Below are positions 56,999 to 64,000 of a DNA stretch of 64,000 nucleotides, in pieces. Position 1 is the stretch's first letter. Every line of letters starts with the position of its first letter. Under the pieces are notes generated by a model, which was given only the letters and a program-made list of their open reading frames with translations, made no database searches and was not told the origin of the DNA. Source of the DNA: UBA7985 sp002711265 (GTDB lineage Bacteria; Pseudomonadota; Alphaproteobacteria; UBA7985); NCBI GenBank assembly GCA_965660945.1, contig CBFIBS010000016.1, positions 1 through 64,000 of the forward strand, read 5' to 3'. Both the position numbers and the translations under genes were made by a program.

Positions 56999-58705
56999 AT
57001 GGCATTTGAGCGCGTTCCTGAACTGTACGCTGCCCCGAACGAGCGGGCGGACTTGCTCGAAAAAATCAAGGACATGCCGTCGATCGACCTGACCCCCCGT
57101 CAGCTGTGCGATCTAGAGCTGATGATGAACGGCGGTTTTGCGCCGCTGACCGGGTTTCTGAGCGAAGACGACTACAACAGCGTCGTTGACAACATGCGCC
57201 TGACCTCTGGCGCCCTGTGGCCGATCCCGATTACCCTCGATATCAGCGATGCCGTGGCAGAAGGCCTGACTTTGGGCTCTCAAGCTGTTCTGCGGGATCA
57301 GGAAGGCGTGCCTTTGGCAGTCATCGACGTTGAGGAGATGTACCGGCCCGACAAGCATCGCGAGGCCGAGATGGTCTACGGGGCAGACGACGAAGCACAC
57401 CCAGCGGTTCGCTATCTGCACCACCAGACCGGCCCGGTGTACCTGGGCGGTGCTGTGACGGGTATTGACGAGCCGGTGCACTACGATTACCGGCAGCACC
57501 GCTACACACCCAACGATCTGCGGCGCATGTTCCACAAGTGGGGCTGGCGCAAGGTGGTGGCTTTCCAGACCCGGAACCCGCTTCACCGCGCCCACGTCGA
57601 GCTGACGGTTCGCGCCGCACAGCTAACCGAAGCAAACCTGCTGATCCATCCGGTCGTCGGCATGACCAAGCCGGGCGACGTCGACCACTTCACCCGCGTG
57701 CGCTGCTACGAGGCCGTGATGCGCCATTACCCCGACCAGACCACGGCGATGGCGCTGCTGCACCTGGCCATGCGGATGGCCGGCCCGCGCGAAGCGCTGT
57801 GGCACGCCCTGATCCGCCGCAACCACGGCTGTACCCATTTCATTGTTGGACGCGACCACGCCGGACCGGGCAAGAACTCGCAGGGCGAGGACTTCTACGG
57901 GGCCTATGATGCGCAGGAAATGGTGACCAAGTACGCCGATGAGATCGGCATCGAAATGGTGCCGTTCCAGGCCATGGTTTACGTGCAGGAACGCGCTCAG
58001 TACGTGCCCATCAACGAAGTTGAAGAAGACGAGACCCAGCTGAACATCTCCGGCACTGAGCTCCGCCGTCGCCTTCGCGAGGGTCTGGAGATCGATGAGT
58101 GGTTCTCTTACCCCGATGTGGTGCAGGAACTGCGTAAAACCCATCCTCCACGTGACCAGCAAGGCTTCACGCTGTTCTTCACGGGACTTTCGGGATCAGG
58201 CAAATCCACCATCGCAAACGCGGTCATGACCAAGTTGCTGGAAGCCGGCGGCCGTCCGGTGACGCTGCTCGACGGCGACGTGGTGCGCAAGAACCTGTCC
58301 TCCGAGCTGTCATTCTCCAAAGAGCACCGCGATCTGAATATCCAGCGGATCGGCTACGTTGCCTCGGAGATCACCAAGAACGGCGGCATCGCCATCTGTG
58401 CGCCGATTGCACCCTACAAGGCGACCCGCAATCAGGTCCGCGATCTAATCGAACCGCTGGGTGGCTTCCTGGAAATCCACGTGGCCACGAGCCTTGAAGT
58501 GTGTGAGGGCCGTGATCGCAAGGGTCTTTACGCCAAGGCCCGCGCCGGTCTGATCAAGGAGTTCACGGGGATCGACGATCCTTACGAGACGCCGGTTGAC
58601 CCGGAATTGGTGCTGGATACGGACGACATAACGCCCGATGAATCCGCGCACAAGATCCTGCTCAAGCTTGAGTCGATGGGTCTGCTTTCGGCCCGCACCA
58701 GCTAG
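56999..58705 (+). CDS. bifunctional sulfate adenylyltransferase/APS kinase
   Basis: 568 residues. First domain ATP sulfurylase with FQTRNPLHRAHVELT (QxRN and HxxH) and GRDHAGPGKN; second domain APS kinase with Walker A GLSGSGKSTIAN and the DGDVVRKNLS region, fused at about residue 390. It activates sulfate to PAPS for assimilation or sulfation. Start ATG follows AGAAGGA. A strong terminator follows. Separate CysD/CysN subunits are not seen in the window. Confidence 0.95.
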   Translation: MAFERVPELYAAPNERADLLEKIKDMPSIDLTPRQLCDLELMMNGGFAPLTGFLSEDDYNSVVDNMRLTSGALWPIPITLDISDAVAEGLTLGSQAVLRDQEGVPLAVIDVEEMYRPDKHREAEMVYGADDEAHPAVRYLHHQTGPVYLGGAVTGIDEPVHYDYRQHRYTPNDLRRMFHKWGWRKVVAFQTRNPLHRAHVELTVRAAQLTEANLLIHPVVGMTKPGDVDHFTRVRCYEAVMRHYPDQTTAMALLHLAMRMAGPREALWHALIRRNHGCTHFIVGRDHAGPGKNSQGEDFYGAYDAQEMVTKYADEIGIEMVPFQAMVYVQERAQYVPINEVEEDETQLNISGTELRRRLREGLEIDEWFSYPDVVQELRKTHPPRDQQGFTLFFTGLSGSGKSTIANAVMTKLLEAGGRPVTLLDGDVVRKNLSSELSFSKEHRDLNIQRIGYVASEITKNGGIAICAPIAPYKATRNQVRDLIEPLGGFLEIHVATSLEVCEGRDRKGLYAKARAGLIKEFTGIDDPYETPVDPELVLDTDDITPDESAHKILLKLESMGLLSARTS

Positions 58706-58735
58706 GGCTACAGCGCCGCTGCAATACCTGAGAAG

Positions 58736-58770
58736 GGCCGGGGTCAGACGATGATCCCGGCCTTTTTTTT
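58736..58770 (+). terminator. Rho-independent terminator
   Basis: GGCCGGG pairs with CCCGGCC around a 12-nt loop, followed by eight T residues, 30 bp after the sat-cysC stop. Confidence 0.92.
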
Positions 58771-58944
58771 GTGCCCGACGGCAGGACCGGCAGGGTGGCG
58801 CCGCAGACGCGCCAGCGGGGACTCGAAACTTTACGCGACAATTGCCGCAAATTCAGGTATAACCCCCGGAGTTTCAGATGTTGATTTTCTTCCATCCGAG
58901 GCAGGCCCGACGGTTTTGAAGGGTCGCCAGAGGGGGTTCAAGCG

Positions 58945-59256
58945 ATGATCAGACTTTTGCTGTGCCTGCCGCTGCTGGCTTTTGCCGCCTGCGAGTTCTC
59001 GCGGCCGACAATCATGGCGCGGAGCCCTGAGATTTCGCTCAAGCCGCGCGACGGCGAAGTGCGTCTGGTCGATGTCAGGCTCGGCGTGGCCCATCTGGAA
59101 GCCACCTGTGACCCCGGATCCAGCGCCATTTGCAGTGTTTATGCCGCGCGCTGGTGCCAGAACCCACCCAAGGTCTATGACCGGCAAAAGTACTTCACCG
59201 GCGCCAACGGGCAGGAGCGGACGGTCTATCTGGCCAGTTGCGATCCCCGCGTCTGA
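58945..59256 (+). CDS. small lipoprotein of unknown function
   Basis: 103 residues with GAGGGGG upstream and lipoprotein signal MIRLLLCLPLLAFAAC (cysteine 16). The mature part has further cysteines (TCDPG, AICSV, RWCQN, SCDPR) and a YLASCDPRV end. No family recognised; probably an envelope lipoprotein. Confidence 0.6.
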   Translation: MIRLLLCLPLLAFAACEFSRPTIMARSPEISLKPRDGEVRLVDVRLGVAHLEATCDPGSSAICSVYAARWCQNPPKVYDRQKYFTGANGQERTVYLASCDPRV

Positions 59257-59330
59257 CTTGCGCAGCGACCCTGCGCTTCCCATCTGTTTTGAAGCAAATG
59301 CTTTTTAAGACAGCATGGAGGCTGACCGAC

Positions 59331-59492
59331 ATGTCGAACCGAAACATCCGCATTGAAAACCACTCTGGTCTGGGAATGGCGTGGTTCGTCGGCTGGTTAT
59401 TCACCGTCGGATTTCTCAGCAAGGGCTTCTGGGGCGGTGTGCTGGCGCTGATCGTCTGGCCCTATATGCTCGGGAACCACTTTCAGCCCTGA
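59331..59492 (+). CDS. 53-residue membrane peptide
   Basis: ATG at 59331 preceded by a good GGAGG at 9 bp; two close hydrophobic segments (MAWFVGWLFTVGFL and GGVLALIVWPYML). The open frame extends upstream but the ribosome site favours this start. Function unknown; the size and context suggest a small inner-membrane protein. Confidence 0.6.
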   Translation: MSNRNIRIENHSGLGMAWFVGWLFTVGFLSKGFWGGVLALIVWPYMLGNHFQP

Positions 59493-59564
59493 GGCGACGG
59501 CCCTTCGGGGTTCTGGCGTTTCGGCACTTTGCCGCCTCTGGCCGGCGTCGCGACGGGCTCGCCG

Positions 59565-59641
59565 TGGCCCGCCCTGCAGGACTCGAACCTGCAACCTATC
59601 GCTTAGAAGGCGAGTGCTCTATCCAGTTGAGCTAAGGGCGG
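59565..59641 (-). tRNA. tRNA-Arg(UCU)
   Basis: A full cloverleaf on the minus strand: acceptor CCGCCCT/AGGGCGG, D arm TAGCTCAACTGGATAGAGC, anticodon loop CTTCTAA with anticodon UCU, T arm GCAGGTTCGAGTCCTGC, discriminator G and an encoded CCA. It closely resembles other proteobacterial arginine UCU tRNAs. Confidence 0.97.
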
Positions 59642-59718
59642 GCGTTGCGCCACTGGCGGTGTAGCTGCGTGCTAACATGGGCCTTCGCGACGCTCAACTG
59701 CGCAGCGCCGCGTCGGGG

Positions 59719-62367
59719 TCATCCTCGGGTGCGTTTCTGCTTTGCCCAGCTGTCCAGCGCGGCTGAAGCCCGGGACCAGAGCCTCGTGAAATCGGGCGTG
59801 ATTTCATCCAGTCTCTCGGGGTCTGCTTCTAGCTCGGCGGCCAGGGCCGACAGGGCGGAGAGGCCATAGGATGCAGCAGCGCCCTTGATCGCGTGGGCTT
59901 CGCGGCTGATCTGCTCCCGCGCCTCATCAGCGGATGCGGGCCCGCTGCCAGAGAAGGCCACCATAGCATTGAGACGCTGATTGATCTCGGCGGTAAAGAT
60001 TTCAACGGAAGTCTGGGTGAAGCCGTCCCCCAGTCGTTCGGCCAGCTGGTCGAGCACGATCAGGTCGATCCCGTGCGCTTCATCCGATTGCACGTCAAGC
60101 GGCGCCAAGGGGTCCCGGTCTTCGGGCGCAGGCCCGAAATTGAGGATGGCTTCGAGCAGTTCCCGTTCCTCGAAGGGCTTTGAGATTACCGCCGTGAAGC
60201 CATCGGCGAGGTAGCTTTCACGATCGCCGCTCATGACATTGGCGGTCAGCGCGATGATGGGCAGAGGCGGGATATCCGGCCGGTTGATTTGCCGGGCCAG
60301 ACGGTTCCGGCGCTGGCGTGAAAGCACTTCTGCCAGTGCTTCCCGACCGTCCATTTCCGGCATCGAAATATCCAGGAAGGCAAGGTCGTAGGGCAAGGTT
60401 TCCAGGGCTCGCACCGCTTCCAAGCCGTTGAAAACAATATCGATCTGGTGCCCGGTCGATTGCAGCATGGCGCGGATCAGCAGTTGGTTCGAAGGGCTGT
60501 CATCGGCGAAGAGGATGCGCAATGGTGCGCCGGCTTCGGCGGTTAGCGCGCTCAGGTCTGCGGTTTCAAGCACCTGCGCTTCGGGCCGGTCACCGGGGGC
60601 TGCGTTGGCGCTCTCGAGCTCGACCTCGAGCCAGAAGGTTGAGCCAAGCCCGGGCTTGGTTTCCAGACCCACTGTGCCACCCATTGCTTCTGCAATCCGA
60701 CGGCAGATATTCAGCCCCAGACCGGTGCCGCCCTGCCGCTTCTCCACGGCTGCGCCGATCTGCTCGAAGGGTTCGAACAGGCGGCTGCGGGCATCGGGAT
60801 CGATGCCGGGGCCGGTGTCGGAGACTTCAAAGCGCAGAATCGCCCGATCGTCGGCGCCGGGGTCGCTCTGTGCGAGCATGATGCAGAGGTCGACGTGACC
60901 TGAGTCGGTGAACTTGATGGCGTTGGACGTCAGGTTGATCAGCACCTGACGCAGCCGCCCCGCGTCCGCCCGCACGGCGTAGGGAACGGCTGGGTCGAGG
61001 TGCCAGTTCAGGGCCAGCGACTTCGCCTCCGCCGCGTCGCTATACAGCCGCACAACCTCCTGCAGCAGCTGTTCCAGGGCGACTTGTTGGTCCTCCAGGG
61101 TGAGTTTTCCCGCCTCCATCTTCGAAACGTCCAGAATGTCGTTAAGTAGAATCAGCAGGTTGCGGGCTGAAGTTTCGGCGACCCCGATATACTCACGCTG
61201 GTCCTCGCTCAGTGGGTCCCGACGGATCAGACCCAGCATGCCAAGAATAGCGTTTAACGGCGTTCGAATCTCGTGACTGACGGTGGCCAGAAACTCAGTC
61301 TTCACTGCATTCGCGGCCTCTGCTTCATTTCGAGCGAGCGTGAGGTCCTGCTCATTCTGCACGACTTCTGAAATGTCAAAGCGAACGCCCACGGTCCAGC
61401 CGTTTGGCAGGCGGCGGTCGGTTGCGCGGATCGTGCGTCCGTCCTGCAGCCGCTGCCGCCGGGTGCGAGTGGTCCGGGCCCAGGTTGAGGGGTTCATCTC
61501 AGCAGCAACCAAGGCTTCACCCGCGGGTCCGTCGGGCAGGGGGCCTGCACCGGGGTCGACAATGAATCCCGTCTCGTACTCCTGCTGCCAGATTGACTTA
61601 ATATTTATGCCCGGAATGTAGCGGTCGGCGAAGGGGTGGTAGATTTGCCGGTAGCGCTCGTTGGTCACCACGATGCGGTTGTTTTCATCGACCACGTAGA
61701 CGCCTTCGCCAAGAGAATCGACAGCTGCGAGCACGAAGTCCGTCTGATCACGTTCCGCTTGTGAGGACAGGCGCACCAGCGCCGACTGCAGTTCGTCTTC
61801 TCGCACGCGGGTCATGCGCAATGCTTGGGATACAAGCAGGCCAAAGCGTTGAGCCGCTGTAGTGGAGACAGCATTGAAGGCGCCCTTTTCCGGGCTAGTG
61901 CAGACGATGGACACCAGGCCGGTTTCCTGGGGCACCGGCACGGAAAGGGTGGAAACCACGCCGTTGCGAACGGTTTCTGGCTGATCCTGCCAGTCGGTAA
62001 CAGCTGCAATATTAAAAACTGACACCACCGTTCCGGCTTTGACCCGATTAAAGTGCGGGCTCATGGCAAACTGCGCCAACTCGAAGCGTGGGTGAGTGCT
62101 GGCAACGACTTTGAGTGGCTCCCCGCCAAAGGACTGACGCAGGATGAAGGCCTCGTCGAAGCTAACGTTGGCGCGCAGAATGGTTAGTGATTTCTGATAG
62201 ACCTCTTCAGCCCGATCGGAGAACCCGAGTTCCCGTAGGCTTTCAAGCAGAAATTCGGTTTCCAGCCGGGTCTGACGTTCCCGGGTGGTGGCCTGCTCCA
62301 GCGATACCAGAGCCTCTCGAAGCTGCTCTTCGAGGTGTGACGGTGGTGTGTTGAGCCCTGCGGTCAT
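59719..62367 (-). CDS. hybrid sensor histidine kinase (GAF-PAS-HisKA-REC-Hpt)
   Basis: 882 residues, no transmembrane segment, so cytoplasmic. Order: coiled start, GAF-like domain (about 45-190), PAS-like region (about 210-340, YVVDENNRIVVTNERYRQIY), HisKA with FLATVSHEIRTPLNAILGM, HATPase_c (INLTSNAIKFTDSG, GTGLGLNICRRI), receiver (FADDSPSN, LDISMPEMDG) and C-terminal Hpt (REAHAIKGAAASYG). It follows the FIST gene by 9 bp, so the FIST protein probably controls this kinase. Signals pass by phosphorelay His-Asp-His to an unlinked or the divergent response regulator. Confidence 0.92.
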   Translation of the reverse strand: MTAGLNTPPSHLEEQLREALVSLEQATTRERQTRLETEFLLESLRELGFSDRAEEVYQKSLTILRANVSFDEAFILRQSFGGEPLKVVASTHPRFELAQFAMSPHFNRVKAGTVVSVFNIAAVTDWQDQPETVRNGVVSTLSVPVPQETGLVSIVCTSPEKGAFNAVSTTAAQRFGLLVSQALRMTRVREDELQSALVRLSSQAERDQTDFVLAAVDSLGEGVYVVDENNRIVVTNERYRQIYHPFADRYIPGINIKSIWQQEYETGFIVDPGAGPLPDGPAGEALVAAEMNPSTWARTTRTRRQRLQDGRTIRATDRRLPNGWTVGVRFDISEVVQNEQDLTLARNEAEAANAVKTEFLATVSHEIRTPLNAILGMLGLIRRDPLSEDQREYIGVAETSARNLLILLNDILDVSKMEAGKLTLEDQQVALEQLLQEVVRLYSDAAEAKSLALNWHLDPAVPYAVRADAGRLRQVLINLTSNAIKFTDSGHVDLCIMLAQSDPGADDRAILRFEVSDTGPGIDPDARSRLFEPFEQIGAAVEKRQGGTGLGLNICRRIAEAMGGTVGLETKPGLGSTFWLEVELESANAAPGDRPEAQVLETADLSALTAEAGAPLRILFADDSPSNQLLIRAMLQSTGHQIDIVFNGLEAVRALETLPYDLAFLDISMPEMDGREALAEVLSRQRRNRLARQINRPDIPPLPIIALTANVMSGDRESYLADGFTAVISKPFEERELLEAILNFGPAPEDRDPLAPLDVQSDEAHGIDLIVLDQLAERLGDGFTQTSVEIFTAEINQRLNAMVAFSGSGPASADEAREQISREAHAIKGAAASYGLSALSALAAELEADPERLDEITPDFTRLWSRASAALDSWAKQKRTRG

Positions 62368-62376
62368 AGCCGGACT

Positions 62377-63564
62377 TTAGCGTGGCTTGGCTCCGAACAC
62401 GACCACTGAGATCATCAGGTTGCCGTGGTGGTTGGTGCCGCCCACGAAGCAGCCCTGTTCGCCAAAGGTGAAATTCCCCAGAAACGGTTTGTTTCCCAGC
62501 GACCGGGCGAGGCCGGATGACACCTCGGCCATACGATCCCGGACAGTGAGCATGCACCCGGCGCAGTAAATCACCAGCGCGCCAGCAATCTGGTCGCGCC
62601 CGAGGTGCGCCATCTCCAGCGCGTTGTCCGCAACCCATGCGGTTCGCTGCACGAGGTTATCGCTGGACCCGACCATCATGGTGATTTCATCGCCTTCCTC
62701 GATATCCGAAAACAACGAGAGCGCGCCTGTTTCCGTGACGGCGTCGGGGTGCGAGAGCAGGAAGTAGTCAAAGCCGGCAATGGCATCTCGGCGACGGCCC
62801 AGCGGGTTGTGGGTGGTGTCGAACAAGACATTGCCGCCCGCATCGATGGCGTGCCCGACCACGCCGTCCGTCCAGTCATTGTAGACCGCTGCGCCGGGCT
62901 TGCCGTCGATCTCGAGGATGCTGCGCCCATCGGCGCGGGTAACAATGCCCTTGGTCTGCGTGGGCTGGTACCCGGAGTGGAAGGCGTAGCCCAATGGCAC
63001 CGATGGAAACATGACCGTCACGGCGACCGCCTCGCTGTGGGCACCATCCTGGTTGAAGACGAGCCAGTTCCCGGCGACATCATTGTCGGCCGCGGTACCG
63101 CCGCAGATTGGCACCCCCAGACCGATGACACCCTGCAGGCCCTCTATGACCTGCTCCTCCTGACCGGGGGTAGCGGTGAGCCAGACCAGATCCGGCGCTT
63201 CACCGGGCCGACCTGCCCGCCGGAGGGCTTCGATCAGGGCCGTGGCCGCTGCACCCTGCGCGTCACCGTCAATCACCGGGGCGATGGCTGAGCCATAGTC
63301 ACCCTCAGGGTCTGAGATCGCCAGAAAGCCACTGCCGCTGCTGCCCTCCGTAAAAGCACCTGCTTCCGTCATCACACCCGAACAGGAGGTCGAACCATGG
63401 AAGGCTATGTCAGGGGCAATTCCTGCAAGCATGCGGTTCCGGGGAGCGTTGGAGGCGACACCACCGACGATCAGAGAGGGTGGACCCTCGAGCCGGGCAA
63501 GGGCCGTTTCCAGCACACTTTGGGGATCGGACGAAAGGGCGCCGCTGCTGGCCATGGAAAACAT
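62377..63564 (-). CDS. FIST-domain sensor protein
   Basis: About 395 residues from the ATG at 63564 (MFSMASSGALSSDP); the frame opens 50 codons earlier but the start is uncertain because no clear ribosome site is visible. FIST N domain (FHGSTSCSGVMTEAG, PICGGTAADND) followed by FIST_C (ISDPEGDYGSAIA, GCMLTVRDRM, FGEQGCFVGGTNHHGN). FIST proteins bind small ligands; a group called NosP senses nitric oxide through heme and partners an adjacent histidine kinase. That gene pair matches this arrangement; the heme ligand here is not verified. Confidence 0.88.
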   Translation of the reverse strand: MFSMASSGALSSDPQSVLETALARLEGPPSLIVGGVASNAPRNRMLAGIAPDIAFHGSTSCSGVMTEAGAFTEGSSGSGFLAISDPEGDYGSAIAPVIDGDAQGAAATALIEALRRAGRPGEAPDLVWLTATPGQEEQVIEGLQGVIGLGVPICGGTAADNDVAGNWLVFNQDGAHSEAVAVTVMFPSVPLGYAFHSGYQPTQTKGIVTRADGRSILEIDGKPGAAVYNDWTDGVVGHAIDAGGNVLFDTTHNPLGRRRDAIAGFDYFLLSHPDAVTETGALSLFSDIEEGDEITMMVGSSDNLVQRTAWVADNALEMAHLGRDQIAGALVIYCAGCMLTVRDRMAEVSSGLARSLGNKPFLGNFTFGEQGCFVGGTNHHGNLMISVVVFGAKPR

Positions 63565-63908
63565 AGAGGGGGGTCTCGCGTGAAATGAAGCCTGAGTGTG
63601 ACGGGCCGGATTGGCTTTCCCTATGGTGCCAAGATTGCCAAAACCGATATTCTTCCTTAAATAGTTAGTCGATAGGTATTTTAAAGTATACGGATATTTC
63701 CCGAATGGACGCAATTTCGCGGATCGGTGGTGCTATGTTGCCGGCATGGCCATAGGTCGGATGAAATCGAGCCTTGGCACCGCGTCGGTTTGCGCAGTAA
63801 CCAAGGAAGCGTATGTCGGAACGCAAACGGGGCCTGTCGGTGCGACCCTGAGTGACGAAGCTGACAACACGTTTTTCCGGGTCCGCCATCGAACAAAAGG
63901 TCTCCCAT
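63565..63908. promoter_or_regulatory. divergent control region between FIST operon and response regulator
   Basis: 344 bp between the divergent starts. The middle is locally AT-rich (TTAAATAGTTAGTCGATAGG, ATTTTAAAGTATACGGAT), a likely promoter area for the FIST-kinase operon. An AAAAGG precedes the response-regulator ATG. A 59-codon frame across it (from 63746) looks spurious. No known operator identified. Confidence 0.4.
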
Positions 63909-64000
63909 GCTGCCCAAATTGCTGATCATCGAAGACTCGCCGTCGATGCTGCATATGTACAAAGGGTTCCTGCAACAGGAACCGCTGGAAGTGTTGTCTG
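63909..64000 (+). CDS. response regulator, cut by the window end
   Basis: Only 30 residues are visible (starts MLPKLLIIEDSPSMLHMYKG), enough to show a receiver domain with the acidic pair ED and the DSPS turn. ATG follows AAAGGTCTCCC. Divergent from the FIST-kinase operon, so likely its partner. Output domain not visible. Confidence 0.75.

Noticed and set aside
63746..63925. 59-codon frame crossing the response-regulator start
   Set aside because: It overlaps the regulator start, lacks a ribosome site and has no recognisable similarity.

Overview
The window is a contiguous stretch of GC-rich bacterial chromosome with about 54 densely packed genes. I see no insertion sequence, prophage, integrase or CRISPR array. 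Several arrangements point to Alphaproteobacteria: recG diverging from sdhE followed by mfd, rpoZ immediately followed by a bifunctional rsh, a DUF2842 protein, a single-chain indolepyruvate ferredoxin oxidoreductase, and a Sat-CysC fusion. I cannot place it below class from the sequence alone.

Layout. 1-3.5 kb: a leftward serine/amino-acid operon (sdaA, FAD amine oxidase, DUF1932 dehydrogenase that runs off the left edge). 3.7-9.6 kb: a secreted protein of unknown function, an EamA exporter, a trans-acting enoyl reductase-like protein, a BesD/HalD-like Fe/2OG oxygenase, a methyltransferase and an enolase-superfamily enzyme. 9.7-12.5 kb: divergent gap and pyk. 12.5-16.8 kb: a large Ala/Pro-rich cadherin/FG-GAP protein, a DUF3179 protein with a frameshifted C-terminus, and a small membrane-anchored protein. 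16.8-22.8 kb: recG, sdhE and mfd. 23.4-26.3 kb: a cysteine desulfurase-moeA-moaE operon. 26.4-31.7 kb: beta-barrel and OmpA-type envelope proteins, a CoxE-like VWA protein, a second EamA exporter and a FrnE-like thioredoxin-fold protein. 31.7-35.1 kb: mnmH and a selD fused to a flavin oxidoreductase, i.e. the tRNA 2-selenouridine pathway. 35.1-40.5 kb: phosphotransferase, yciB, a lipase-like hydrolase, rpoZ and rsh. 40.6-46.7 kb: small secreted proteins (one with a nuclease-fold-like signature, one histidine-rich), an ammonium transporter, a 3-hydroxyisobutyrate-type dehydrogenase, a YgeA-type racemase and an HCCA isomerase-like protein. 46.8-51.4 kb: indolepyruvate ferredoxin oxidoreductase and an amidohydrolase. 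51.5-58.8 kb: GST, deoD, a histone-deacetylase-like enzyme, a gamma carbonic anhydrase, another dehydrogenase, two secreted proteins and sat-cysC. 58.9-64 kb: small proteins, tRNA-Arg(UCU), then a hybrid histidine kinase co-transcribed with a FIST-domain sensor and, divergently, the start of a response regulator.

Functional threads: central carbon metabolism (gap, pyk, sdaA, indolepyruvate oxidoreductase); stress and transcription control (rpoZ, rsh, mfd); cofactor chemistry (molybdopterin with a sulfur donor, selenophosphate for tRNA, FAD insertion); nitrogen and sulfur assimilation (amt, sat-cysC); envelope proteins; and a FIST/histidine-kinase module resembling known NosP-type nitric-oxide sensing systems. 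The most notable points are that FIST/kinase module, a 10-bp tandem duplication that frameshifts the DUF3179 gene through its own terminator, the desulfurase-Mo cofactor operon, an Fe/2OG enzyme from a halogenase-rich family that keeps the hydroxylase ligand, and a secreted protein with a PD-(D/E)XK-like signature.
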